From positions 1-57,690 of the IMG/VR virus record IMGVR_UViG_3300031240_000006: DNA of 57,690 nucleotides; one strand, 5' to 3'. This stretch comes from a virus. The notes below the pieces were generated by a model, which saw nothing but the letters and a program-made list of their open reading frames with translations, made no database searches and had not been told where the DNA came from. The position numbers and the translations under genes are program-made. The stretch's first letter is position 1, and the number at the start of each line of letters is the position of its first letter. Below are positions 15,219 through 23,387 of this stretch, one piece after another.

Positions 15219-15902
15219 CTATTTCGCCTTGACCAAGGTGGCGCCGGTCGTCGCGGCCAGGGGCCAGTTCGCGAGCTTCCACGTGCTCAGCGCGGTGATG
15301 AAGGCCGCGAAACCGGTCTCCGGCCCGGCCGGCGTGTAGGTCGCGGTCACGACGTTGATGAAGCTGTCGATGAGGGTGCAGAGCGCCACCGCCGCCGTCG
15401 CCCCGACGCCGAGCTCAATGTCGCTCGCGGAGATGCGGATCTGCGCCTGTCCGCTGTCCTGACCGATGATCACCTCGTCGGTCCCGGGGTCGTGCAGCGC
15501 CTTCTTGTCCGGCGCGCAGCAAGGTATTGCAAAAGGGCTGTCGAGCGTGTGCTTGCCCGCGAAACCCGGCGGCTGCGGCGTCCCGTCCCCCGCGCGCCAG
15601 CGGTCGGTCGAGAGGTCGCTGAAGACGAGGAGCACGCTGTCCCCGACGGCGACCGGCACCCAGACCATGAAACCGCCGCCGCGCGCGAACCCGAGGGGCA
15701 CGTTCGTGATCGACGGTGCGGGCTCTTCGTACCCGTTGCCGAACTCGTCGAAGACCACGTTCGAAACCGCGACCTGGACGTCGACCGTTTGCGCCGATGC
15801 GTTGACCGCGGTGACGGTCGCGGGGATGCACTTGCGCATCTCGTTCAAGAGAGCGTCGCGGTGGGCTCCAAGGATTTCTGCGTGGCTTCTGGGAAGGGGC
15901 AT
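15219..15902 (-). CDS. Baseplate spike protein (Mu gp45 / gp138-like)
   Basis: The 227-residue protein has an OB-fold-like N-terminal part (ATVTAVNASAQTVDVQVAVS, then VPLGFARGGGFMVWVPV and VGDSVLLVFSDLSTDRW) characteristic of the Mu gp45 / gp138 N-terminal spike family. It forms the central membrane-piercing spike. The C terminus is short and has no obvious HxH iron-binding tip. It is the last gene before the integration cassette. Confidence 0.85.
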   Translation of the reverse strand: MPLPRSHAEILGAHRDALLNEMRKCIPATVTAVNASAQTVDVQVAVSNVVFDEFGNGYEEPAPSITNVPLGFARGGGFMVWVPVAVGDSVLLVFSDLSTDRWRAGDGTPQPPGFAGKHTLDSPFAIPCCAPDKKALHDPGTDEVIIGQDSGQAQIRISASDIELGVGATAAVALCTLIDSFINVVTATYTPAGPETGFAAFITALSTWKLANWPLAATTGATLVKAK

Positions 15903-15905
15903 TGA

Positions 15906-16883
15906 TCAGCTGTAGGGTAGGGCGGAAAACTCGATATCCCAGGCATCGCCGTAGGTGCTGCCGGTGTAGCGACACTTCTGCACGCGAAAGCCGCTCCCCT
16001 CGCCGACGAAGAGCGAGTCGATGACGACCAAGACGCCCGGAGCGAGGCCGGGGATCAGGCGCGTCTTGACGCTCACGACGCCCTGGCTGTCGACGCTCGG
16101 GGAGTCGAGCATGCCGGTGTTCTCCGAAATCTGAATCGCCTGCGTCGTCGACAGCACGCCCCCGACGTTGAGGAGCTGGAGCTGTCCGTCCTGGATGCTC
16201 CACTCGAGGCCCGCGCTCCGGCAGATGTCCGTCATGCGCTGGGCACCGTTGCCGAGGAGCGCGCTCCCGTTCACGCTCTGGATGCCCGTGCCGTACTTCG
16301 CTACCGCCGCTTCGAGGTTGCCGACGCCGACGCCGAGGACTTTAGACAGGGCGCGGAAAGCATCGACGAGTGATACTTTCGGTCCGAGCGTGCGGTAGAT
16401 GTTCCCGCCCCCGTGGTCGTTCGGCTGGATCTTCTTCGTCTTACGTACCCCGGTCGGCCGCGCGACGCTGTCGGTGGACTCGATGTGCGTGACGTACGTC
16501 GCCGCCCCTTCACCGCTCGTCTCCGTCCAGGCCGCGCGTGCCTCGGCGAAGTAGAGCTGGCTGATGCCGCCCTTGTACCCGGCCTCGAGCTTGACCGTGA
16601 TGTCGTGGTCGCCCGAGAGCGCCTGCCGGGTGTCCTCGGAGAAGTTGTAGACCTTGAGCTGCAAAGTGTTGGGCTCGGTCGGCTTCAAGCTCTTCTCGAC
16701 GACGAAGTCGCAGTCGAGGCCGCTGACGTCCAGGCCGTGCGAGTTCTGGTCATTGAAGGCCGCGCTCGCGAGCAGCTTCGGGGAGTTGGGCACCCCGAGG
16801 ACGAGGTTGAGCTGACGCCCGAAAAGCTGGGTCCCTTGCAGCGTCGCGAGGGCGTTCAGCGCGGAGGGGCCGAGCGCGGCCAT
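15906..16883 (-). CDS. Baseplate hub protein (gp44/gp27-like)
   Basis: The 325-residue protein has the hub features LKVYNFSEDTRQAL, VKLEAGYKGGISQLYFAEA and LSKVLGVGVGNL, and ends with LIPGLAPGVLVVIDS and EGSGFRVQKCRYTGSTYGDA, as in gpD/gp44/XkdQ-like tail hub proteins. It connects the tail tube to the spike encoded just downstream. The length suits the family. Confidence 0.82.
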   Translation of the reverse strand: MAALGPSALNALATLQGTQLFGRQLNLVLGVPNSPKLLASAAFNDQNSHGLDVSGLDCDFVVEKSLKPTEPNTLQLKVYNFSEDTRQALSGDHDITVKLEAGYKGGISQLYFAEARAAWTETSGEGAATYVTHIESTDSVARPTGVRKTKKIQPNDHGGGNIYRTLGPKVSLVDAFRALSKVLGVGVGNLEAAVAKYGTGIQSVNGSALLGNGAQRMTDICRSAGLEWSIQDGQLQLLNVGGVLSTTQAIQISENTGMLDSPSVDSQGVVSVKTRLIPGLAPGVLVVIDSLFVGEGSGFRVQKCRYTGSTYGDAWDIEFSALPYS

Positions 16884-17278
16884 TAGACTACGAAGCCGCT
16901 GAAGCGTTGGGGTTCGCCCGAGGCTTCGCCGCCGTTCGCGAAGAGGTCAGCCTCCGGGAGGTAGAGCAGCACGCAGCGGGAGGTCTCGCCGAGTTCCCCG
17001 AGCCCCGGCGGCGAGTCATCGTCCGAGCTCTGGGTCAGGACGTAAAGCTCCCCCGGGGGCGTGGGGCCGACGGAGGAGAGCAGCGGGACGTTGGTGACGA
17101 GCTTCAGACCCTGGACGTAGTTGAAGCTCTGGTCCGCCGAGTCGATGCTGAGGTAATAGACCTGCTCGCGCGCGTTGTACCGGAAGGTCAGGAAGTACGG
17201 CGTGCCGTCGAGGTTGGTGGTCTGCGTCCAGAAAGGGCGGACGGGGTCGGTGGGGATGACTTGAAGGGCCATGATCAA
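16883..17278 (-). CDS. Baseplate plug-type protein (DUF6983-like)
   Basis: The 131-residue protein contains FLTFRYNAREQVYYLSID and LVTNVPLLSS, the pattern of small phage baseplate plug proteins that precede the hub gene. The stop overlaps the hub start. The start is most likely ATG 17272 or 17278; both give nearly the same protein. Confidence 0.75.
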   Translation of the reverse strand: MIMALQVIPTDPVRPFWTQTTNLDGTPYFLTFRYNAREQVYYLSIDSADQSFNYVQGLKLVTNVPLLSSVGPTPPGELYVLTQSSDDDSPPGLGELGETSRCVLLYLPEADLFANGGEASGEPQRFSGFVV

Positions 17279-18111
17279 CCGTTGACGAGCTTGTCGATGA
17301 GCTTGCTGAACACCCGGCGATGCAGGGCGGACTCCGTGTCGCCGGTCGCGGGCTTGGGGTCTTTCTTGCCGACGTCCGCGCTCGGCTTTGACGCCACGGC
17401 CTTGGGTTGCGGGGCGTCGACGACGAGCGAGCTGACGATGCGGATCTGCCGGAACTCGAGGGTGAAGTCCGCCCCCGTACCGGTCGCCGAGTCGCGATCC
17501 ATCTCGATCGACTCGATGATCATGTTCTTGTACTGCGCGCGCGGGGTGTGCACGGTCAGGAGCATCGCCATGTTGCGAAGGGCGGTGAGCGTCTTGTACG
17601 TGGTGTCGACGTAATCGATCTCGCCCCCGTTCGGGACGGCTTGCACGGTGACGCTCAGGCTGGTCGGTTGCGAGGTCGGGCCCGGCGGGGTCGTGCTCGT
17701 CTGCGGCTGGACCGATGTCTGGACGATGCCACGGAGCGCCTGGATAATCGTGAAGACCTGGTCGGCCTGGGGGTACGGCGGGACCGCAGAATCCCCCGAC
17801 GACGCGACGACGCCGGTCTTATCGAGCGGCAGCGTCACGATGGCTTGCTGGAAGTCGGGCGAGCCAATGGGCACCTGCGACATGTGCACCACGAGCTTCA
17901 GCTTGTCGACGTTCGGCCGCACGTGGTCCGCCACCGCGACGCCGGTCTCGACGGAGTGCTCGGTGATCACGGCCGTGCGCTCGTGATGCTCGGACTTGAC
18001 CAGGTGAAAGTGTAGCTCCCCGAACAGGCCCGCAGAGTCCTTCACGGGGTCGCCCCACGCGAGGTACGAGGCGACGACGTTCTCGCGGCCGGCCGCCAGC
18101 ATCGTCCCCAT
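17275..18111 (-). CDS. Dit-like tail/baseplate protein
   Basis: The N-terminal part contains AVITEHSVETGVAVADHVRP, the signature of Dit-like tail proteins in contractile phages with DUF3277 tubes. The 278-residue protein then has a Pro/Thr/Ser linker and a second domain (PRAQYKNMIIESIEMDRDSA). It lies between tape measure and plug and probably forms the collar that joins tube to hub. Confidence 0.78.
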   Translation of the reverse strand: MGTMLAAGRENVVASYLAWGDPVKDSAGLFGELHFHLVKSEHHERTAVITEHSVETGVAVADHVRPNVDKLKLVVHMSQVPIGSPDFQQAIVTLPLDKTGVVASSGDSAVPPYPQADQVFTIIQALRGIVQTSVQPQTSTTPPGPTSQPTSLSVTVQAVPNGGEIDYVDTTYKTLTALRNMAMLLTVHTPRAQYKNMIIESIEMDRDSATGTGADFTLEFRQIRIVSSLVVDAPQPKAVASKPSADVGKKDPKPATGDTESALHRRVFSKLIDKLVNG

Positions 18112-18112
18112 G

Positions 18113-19786
18113 TCAGGCCCCCGCCAGCGGCAAGAGGCCCGCGGTCACGGCGTCGTAGGTGTCGCGGTCGCGAGAGGCCGCGTCCTTCATGCCTTGCTTG
18201 GTCCCGTTGGCTGCTGCCGACCCGATGGTGGCGGGGTCCGCGCTGCCGGCGACGTGGAAGGTGTTCTCGATTTTGATCGTCATGTTCCCGGGGTTGAGCG
18301 GGTCGCTGCCGGAGGTCGTGCGCCGTCGGCCGTTGAGCGCGGCGCCGGGGTCGAGCTCGTCGGCGGTCGGAACCGTGCCCGTGCCGGGGACCGTGCCGCC
18401 GGGGGCGCGCGTGCCGGGTCGAGGGGCGCCGGTGTTGCCGAGGTCGTCCCATGCGGTCCCGAGGGCACCTGCTCGCGCGAGCCAGGCCGCGTGACCCTTG
18501 TCAAGCTCCGCTTTATCGTCCTCGATTTGCTTGTTGACCTGGTTGTAGCTGCCCTGCCCGAAGGACCAGGTGAACGCGATCTTCCCGTACTGGTAAATCT
18601 CCTTCAGGCCCTGCGCGACGGTGTCGAGCGTTTCGATGAGGGCGATGAGGGCGCGGCCGAGCGTGGGGATCGAGTTCCCGACCATGTCCTCGAAACCTTC
18701 GGCGACGCCCTTGGCCCCGTCCTTGGTCCCGAAGATGCTGGTCATCAATTGACCGAAGAGGTCGACGATCTGCTGCACGTCCGCCCGGAACTTCGCCCCG
18801 CCGTCGGGGCCGAGCATGTCGCCGATGACGGACGTCTTGCCGTTCATAAAGGCGTAGAAGTCGTCGAAGATCAGATAAAGCCCGAGCACCGCCAGCGCCA
18901 TCGCCCCGAAGAGCAGGTAGACCGGGAGCATCTCGATGTTCAGCGCCGCCCAGATCACCGTGCCCGCCGCGATGGCGCCCATGAGAAAACGGAAGGCCGA
19001 CGCGAAGGTCGTCGTGTGCTTCGCCGCGTCGATGAAGACCTTGATCACGCCCATGACGCGGTCGATGAGCCACGACAGCGCGGGCAGGAGCTCGGTCACG
19101 ATGGCGACGCGGATCGACCGCCACCCCATCTTGAGGCGCCGGATGGCGTAGTCGATCTCGTGGGCCTGCTCGACGAAGGTCTTGTTGAAGCCCCCGCCGA
19201 GCTCGTCGACGTCCTTGAAGTACTTCCGCAGCTCCTTCGAGCCCTCCTGCAGCATCGGGAGCATCGACGAGCCGCCGCGGCCGAGCAGCCGCATCGCGAT
19301 GGCCGTGCGCTCGGCCGCGGAGCCGGTCGAGTGGATCTTGTCGGCCACCTCGAACAGAAGCTCGTCGGTCGGCTTGATCTGCCCGTTCGCGTCCTTCACC
19401 GAGACGCCGAGCTGCGCGAAGACCTTCACCGCGCTCTTCGTGCCGAACGCCGCCTCGCCGATGGCCCGGTTGAAGAACCGGAGGCCGACGGCCGCCTGCT
19501 GCGCAGAGACCCCCATGACGTCCGCGACGTACTGGTACTTCTGCATCTCGTCGGTCGTGACCCCGAGACGCTCAGCGTTGTGCTTCAGTGCGTCGGCCAT
19601 CTCGATCGTGTCGAGGATGAAGTCGGCGACCGCCTTCCCAACGAGGGCGACGCCGATGCGCTTCAGCATCTTCTCGAGGTCACCCGCCGAGTCTTTGGCC
19701 TTCTTGAGCTTGGCGTCGACCTCGTCGAGCTTGCCTTTGCCGTCGATCTCGATGCCGAAGCGAACTAGGATATCGCGCAATGCCAT
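18113..19786 (-). CDS. Tape measure protein
   Basis: The 557-residue protein sets tail length and ends up inside the tube. It has a helical, Lys/Asp-rich N terminus (LDEVDAKLKKAKDSAGDL), Ala/Gly-rich middle parts and hydrophobic segments (about 265-310, including YLLFGAMALAVLGLYLIF). At about 1.5 A per residue it predicts a tail near 80 nm; this is an inference from length only. It follows the tail chaperone as usual. Confidence 0.88.
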   Translation of the reverse strand: MALRDILVRFGIEIDGKGKLDEVDAKLKKAKDSAGDLEKMLKRIGVALVGKAVADFILDTIEMADALKHNAERLGVTTDEMQKYQYVADVMGVSAQQAAVGLRFFNRAIGEAAFGTKSAVKVFAQLGVSVKDANGQIKPTDELLFEVADKIHSTGSAAERTAIAMRLLGRGGSSMLPMLQEGSKELRKYFKDVDELGGGFNKTFVEQAHEIDYAIRRLKMGWRSIRVAIVTELLPALSWLIDRVMGVIKVFIDAAKHTTTFASAFRFLMGAIAAGTVIWAALNIEMLPVYLLFGAMALAVLGLYLIFDDFYAFMNGKTSVIGDMLGPDGGAKFRADVQQIVDLFGQLMTSIFGTKDGAKGVAEGFEDMVGNSIPTLGRALIALIETLDTVAQGLKEIYQYGKIAFTWSFGQGSYNQVNKQIEDDKAELDKGHAAWLARAGALGTAWDDLGNTGAPRPGTRAPGGTVPGTGTVPTADELDPGAALNGRRRTTSGSDPLNPGNMTIKIENTFHVAGSADPATIGSAAANGTKQGMKDAASRDRDTYDAVTAGLLPLAGA

Positions 19787-19805
19787 TTAGATACCCCCCG
19801 GCCGT

Positions 19806-19930
19806 TCAGCGCCGTCGAGGCTGACGTGCTTGCTCGTGAGCCGCGCGCTCGGCTTCATCGAGTCTATCGAGCAGATCATGGGCGTTGATGGCGTCTTCAA
19901 AGGTCCAGTCGTTCTGAACTTCGATTAGAC
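19806..19930 (-). CDS. Tail assembly chaperone, -1 frame extension (probable frameshift product)
   Basis: Just before the chaperone stop (19925) the -1 frame opens and runs to a TGA at 19806-19808. It encodes SLIEVQNDWTFEDAI, then NAHDLLDRLDEAERAAHEQ, a typical continuation of tail chaperones. The junction reads CTAAAGGATGGGGCAG on the minus strand; slippage on A-AAG or in the G run would join the frames. This is the lambda gpG/gpGT arrangement, giving a short and a long product before the tape measure gene. Confidence 0.72.
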
Positions 19931-20401
19931 TGCCCCATCCTTTAGCGACGAGGCGGAACCAGAACCACTCTTCGTTGAGGGGGTCGACTTCGCCATCGCC
20001 AGCGCGAGCATCTCCTTCAGCTCGCCGAGGTCCGCGCCCAACTCTCCGAAAAAACTTCCGAAGTTGGCGACCAGTCCTTCCTTCACCCAGAGCATCATGC
20101 TGCCGTACCGCCCGGCGAAGTGCTCGTCGAACTTGTCCTTGAGGAGGAACTCGATGTCCGCGTTGTCGAGCGGCGAGAAGCGCGTCGTCGACATGAGGGT
20201 GTCGCAGACGTAGTCGAGGTCTTCGTCCTTGAGCGCCGCGCAGAGCTTCGCCGCGGGCTCGCCGTCGTCCCCGCGGAACTCGTCGATGACCGGGCCCACC
20301 CCGCGCACGATGCGGGCCAGAAGCTTCTTGCCGAGCTTCGCGCCGAGCAGCTCGTACTTGTAGCGAAACCCGTTGATGTCCTTCTCGACGATTTCACGCA
20401 T
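19925..20401 (-). CDS. Tail assembly chaperone
   Basis: The 158-residue protein lies between the tube and tape measure genes, where tail chaperones are found, and begins with YKYELLGAKLGKKLLARIV, a pattern seen in phage tail chaperones. It probably coats the tape measure during assembly. Its last codons overlap a -1 frame extension (19806-19930), so a longer product is likely. Ser/Gly-rich residues just before the stop would act as a linker. Confidence 0.78.
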   Translation of the reverse strand: MREIVEKDINGFRYKYELLGAKLGKKLLARIVRGVGPVIDEFRGDDGEPAAKLCAALKDEDLDYVCDTLMSTTRFSPLDNADIEFLLKDKFDEHFAGRYGSMMLWVKEGLVANFGSFFGELGADLGELKEMLALAMAKSTPSTKSGSGSASSLKDGAV

Positions 20402-20447
20402 GGGAGTAGTCCTCTACCGATGCGGGTCTAGCTAAATAAGTCGCTGA

Positions 20448-20882
20448 TCAGCTTCCCGCGTCGATGCGGACGAGGTTGTCGCACTCGAAAGTCCACTCGC
20501 GCATCGTGACCTTGTTGTCGAAGCTCACATCCGGCGGCTTCGCGATCCAGCAGTTGGCCGCGGTGAATTGGCAGACGCCGCTGACGCGGTCGCGCACCAT
20601 CATGCTGCCGATGTCCGCGCCGTTCTTCGCGAGCAGGCCCGAGTTGCTGAGCGCCGTCAGGTAGGTGTTGCCGTCCGACGTCTGCATCAGCTTCAGCTTG
20701 ATCGTCGCGTGCCGGTTGTTCGTGCGGCTGCGCGCGACCTGGCCGTCGGTCCCGACCACGGTCTCGTAGTCCGGCGCCGATTGCTCGATCGTCAAGAACT
20801 CGCCGTCCGCGTATCCCGACTGGATCAGGACGTTCGCGAGGACGACCGTAACTTGTGCGGCGTCATACCTCTTCAAAGACAT
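20448..20882 (-). CDS. Tail tube protein (DUF3277-like)
   Basis: The 144-residue protein matches the DUF3277 tube family in length and content: VTVVLANVLIQSGYADGEFL, TNNRHATIKLKLMQTSDGN, and a final NKVTMREWTFECDNLVR. It stacks in hexameric rings inside the sheath encoded directly upstream. Confidence 0.86.
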   Translation of the reverse strand: MSLKRYDAAQVTVVLANVLIQSGYADGEFLTIEQSAPDYETVVGTDGQVARSRTNNRHATIKLKLMQTSDGNTYLTALSNSGLLAKNGADIGSMMVRDRVSGVCQFTAANCWIAKPPDVSFDNKVTMREWTFECDNLVRIDAGS

Positions 20883-20894
20883 TTACGTGGCCCT

Positions 20895-22208
20895 TTACGA
20901 GGACAGGACGCCGTTGAGCGTCGCTGAATTGATTGCGCCCGCGAGCGTGGCGCTGAAGTTCATGCCCGGGTAATTTCGGGCGGCCTTGTTGACCGAGCTC
21001 ACCGTCGCGACCTTGGGGATCGTCACCGTGAAGGCCGGCACCGCGGCGAGGAAGCCGGAGTCGGTAAACGACTGGAGGACGCCGCTGATCACCGAGCGGT
21101 ACATGTCCGCGCCGGCGTCGGTGAAGGGGACCTTGAGGGTGTTCGCCTGGAGCGCGAGCACGCCGACTTGCAGCGCGTTCGTGACGGCGTCGACGCCGCG
21201 GATGATGTCTGCCCACTCACCGTCCGGCGTCTTGCCGAATTGCGTGAGGTTGAGCCCGAAAAGCGTCGTGTAGACCGAGCCGTTCTTGCCTTCGACGGCG
21301 TGAACTTGCGCGTCCGTGAGAGCGTCGACGGGCACGCCCGCGAGGGTCTTGAACGCCCAGTTTTCGCTGCCCGGGTCGGTCGGGTAGAGGCGCCCCATCC
21401 AGCCGGCAGCGGCGTAGGAGAGGAGCTGGCCCTGGCTGAAGAGGCCGAAGCTGCGCTTGTGGGCGAGACCTTTTTCGGTCGAGAAGATGTCCGTCGTCGC
21501 GGAGGTCGCGCAGGCGGTGTCCGTCGAGTTCCAGCAGAATTGCTTCGTGGCGTTGCCCTCGACCCAGGCCGCCGCAGCGGTGATCTCGGCGGGGGACTGG
21601 CTGTCGAGCAGGAGGCCGTACCAGGCGCTGTCGGCCGCGAGGATGGCGGCGAGGTCCGTGGCGATGCCCGGGTCCGCCGTCGTGTCCGCGAAAGTCGTAT
21701 GCACGTAGTCCGGCTGGACGTCGAGCAGCGAGCCCGCGACCATGGTCAGAGTCAGGATTGCGCCGGAGTGCGTCGCCGTGAGGCCGGTGATGGCGAGCGC
21801 CGTCACTGCCGTGTTGATCGTCGCAACGTCCGTCGCCGGCACGCCCGTGGAGGCAACCGAAACCGCGCGCCAGGTCCCGCCCGGAGTGCGGAGGTTGAAC
21901 TTGTAGGTATCGAGCGCCGAGGCCGACGTGCAGGTCATCGTCAGCGTCTGCGTCATCGCGAGCGCGCGCCGGCCGATTTTGACGGCCGTAGGGGAGGGCT
22001 GCTGGGCGAAGACGTTCTGCGCCATCAGGTAGAGCGGGTCCGTCACCACGAAGCCGTCCGCGACCATGCCTGCGAGGGTCGTGTATTCGCGGCTGCGGTC
22101 CGTGTAGTGCGTGTGGTAACCCACGAGCATCGGCTCGCCGAAGCCAGCCCGCGTGGGGCCCGCCCCCGAAACGGAAATCGATACGGTCAGGACGTCGGCA
22201 ATCGGCAT
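20895..22208 (-). CDS. Tail sheath protein (DUF3383-like)
   Basis: The 437-residue protein has the DUF3383 sheath N terminus (VSISVSGAGPTRAGFGEPML), a variable Ala/Thr-rich middle domain, and a C-terminal part DGEWADIIRGVDAVTNALQV and FTVTIPKVATVSSVNKAAR, which forms the conserved contractile core. Its presence makes this a contractile-tailed phage. GGCTAAAAT lies 9 bases upstream of the ATG and probably starts the long minus-strand tail transcript. Confidence 0.9.
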   Translation of the reverse strand: MPIADVLTVSISVSGAGPTRAGFGEPMLVGYHTHYTDRSREYTTLAGMVADGFVVTDPLYLMAQNVFAQQPSPTAVKIGRRALAMTQTLTMTCTSASALDTYKFNLRTPGGTWRAVSVASTGVPATDVATINTAVTALAITGLTATHSGAILTLTMVAGSLLDVQPDYVHTTFADTTADPGIATDLAAILAADSAWYGLLLDSQSPAEITAAAAWVEGNATKQFCWNSTDTACATSATTDIFSTEKGLAHKRSFGLFSQGQLLSYAAAGWMGRLYPTDPGSENWAFKTLAGVPVDALTDAQVHAVEGKNGSVYTTLFGLNLTQFGKTPDGEWADIIRGVDAVTNALQVGVLALQANTLKVPFTDAGADMYRSVISGVLQSFTDSGFLAAVPAFTVTIPKVATVSSVNKAARNYPGMNFSATLAGAINSATLNGVLSS

Positions 22209-22217
22209 CGTGCAGTA

Positions 22218-22226
22218 ATTTTAGCC
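22218..22226 (-). promoter_or_regulatory. GGCTAAAAT promoter element (tail operon)
   Basis: On the minus strand the motif lies 9 bases before the sheath ATG and heads the operon running down to 9114. It is divergent from the copy at 22251-22259. Confidence 0.6.
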
Positions 22227-22250
22227 CCCGTCCAGTGGCCGGATTTCCAG

Positions 22251-22259
22251 GGCTAAAAT
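22251..22259 (+). promoter_or_regulatory. GGCTAAAAT start-proximal promoter element (capsid operon)
   Basis: The motif is followed by TAGCC and then GTG 22265, the protease start. It heads the plus-strand structural and lysis run. Together with 22218-22226 it forms an inverted pair. Confidence 0.6.
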
Positions 22260-22264
22260 TAGCC

Positions 22265-23386
22265 GTGCTTCGCTTCGACGAATTTCGCCTCGACGCGACG
22301 GGTATTCGCGACCTGCCGGACGGCTCAATACGAGTCGTTGGCCAGCTCACGCGCGCGGGCATCTTCACCTACTTCAACCCCGACGGGTCGCAGCGCCGTG
22401 AATACCGCCCCGCAGAAGAGGTGTTCAGTCCCTCCGCCCTCGAGAGCTTCGCCGGCGCGACGGTGACGGTGAACCACCCCCGTAGCGCAACCCGCCTCGT
22501 TAGCGCGAAGTCGTGGAAGGCCGAGGCAGTCGGGCACATGGGCGACAACGTCCGGCAAGATGGGGAGCTCGCGGTCGGGGACCTCTATATCCGCGACGCC
22601 GACACCGTCGCCGGGGTGAAGGCCGGCAAGTTCCGCAACATCTCCCTCGGCTACCAGGTCGCCTACGACCCGACGCCGGGAACGACCCCCACGGGCGAGC
22701 GTTACGACGGCGTGCAGCGGCGGATCAAGGGCAATCACGTGGCCCTGCTCCCCGCCGGAGTGGCCCCGCGCGGCGGCGAAAACTGCGTGCTCCGGCTCGA
22801 CGCCGCGGGCGAGGAAATTGACCAGTCAATCGACACGCGCACGGACGTTGATCAGGTTGGGCTAAAATCTGGTCAGATGACCCCTGAACAGATTGCCGCC
22901 CTTCAAGCGGAACTCGCCAAGGCGCGCACGGACGCGGCGGAACTTCCCGCCCTCCGCGACGCCCTCAAGACGGCCCTCGCGCAGCCCGCAGCCCTCCCCC
23001 AGGAGCGAATTGATGCCCTGGTTGCCGAGCGCGCCGAAGTCCTCGCCCTCGCGGCGAAGCACGGCGTCTCGCCGAAGTCGGCTGACGGCAAGTCGCTGTC
23101 GGACCTCGCGATCAAGCGCGCGGTCGTCGCGAAGGTGACCCCCGCGGTCGCGTCGCGAGTCGACAGCTTCGGCGCCGAGACGGTGGACGCGCTTCTCGCC
23201 GTCGCCGCCGCCGCGCCGCACCCCAGCCTCGCCGCTGTCGTCGCCGTCGCTGCCGCCCCCGCGGTGGTCGCGACGAAGACGGACGACGCTCGCGCCGACG
23301 CAATCGACGTGAACGCAATCCCGACAATCGCCGAGCTCCAAGCAAAGGCGCACGCAGAACTCCGCAACGCCTGGAAGGGCAACTGA
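22265..23386 (+). CDS. Prohead protease/scaffold fusion (DUF2213-like)
   Basis: The N-terminal 190 residues match DUF2213 prohead proteases: EVFSPSALESFAGATVTVNH, MGDNVRQDGELAVGDLYI, KAGKFRNISLGYQV. The C-terminal third (from about 205) is Ala/Glu/Lys-rich and helical like a scaffold, ending in an Ala/Pro/Val-rich stretch. GTG 22265 is preferred over the longer frame because it lies 5 bases after GGCTAAAAT. An in-frame ATG at 22877 after another GGCTAAAAT could make the scaffold alone. Confidence 0.85.
   Translation: MLRFDEFRLDATGIRDLPDGSIRVVGQLTRAGIFTYFNPDGSQRREYRPAEEVFSPSALESFAGATVTVNHPRSATRLVSAKSWKAEAVGHMGDNVRQDGELAVGDLYIRDADTVAGVKAGKFRNISLGYQVAYDPTPGTTPTGERYDGVQRRIKGNHVALLPAGVAPRGGENCVLRLDAAGEEIDQSIDTRTDVDQVGLKSGQMTPEQIAALQAELAKARTDAAELPALRDALKTALAQPAALPQERIDALVAERAEVLALAAKHGVSPKSADGKSLSDLAIKRAVVAKVTPAVASRVDSFGAETVDALLAVAAAAPHPSLAAVVAVAAAPAVVATKTDDARADAIDVNAIPTIAELQAKAHAELRNAWKGN
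22860..22868 (+). promoter_or_regulatory. Internal GGCTAAAAT element before the scaffold domain
   Basis: The motif lies inside the protease gene, 8 bases before an in-frame ATG (22877). The position suggests a separate transcript for the scaffold part. Confidence 0.5.
22877..23386 (+). CDS. Nested scaffold protein (in-frame internal start)
   Basis: Starting at ATG 22877, this frame gives the last 169 residues of the protease/scaffold: MTPEQIAALQAELAKAR and further helical, Ala-rich sequence. Nested scaffolds made from protease genes are known in lambda (Nu3 within C). The evidence is the ATG with a GGCTAAAAT just upstream and the domain boundary at this point. Confidence 0.45.
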   Translation: MTPEQIAALQAELAKARTDAAELPALRDALKTALAQPAALPQERIDALVAERAEVLALAAKHGVSPKSADGKSLSDLAIKRAVVAKVTPAVASRVDSFGAETVDALLAVAAAAPHPSLAAVVAVAAAPAVVATKTDDARADAIDVNAIPTIAELQAKAHAELRNAWKGN

Positions 23387-23387
23387 G

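Noticed and set aside
14815-15282. 155-codon minus-strand frame across xis
   Set aside because: Pro/Arg-rich shadow of the xis-like and spike gene frames.
18110-19768. Plus-strand frame of 552 codons over the tape measure gene
   Set aside because: Shadow frame; the minus-strand protein has clear tape measure features.
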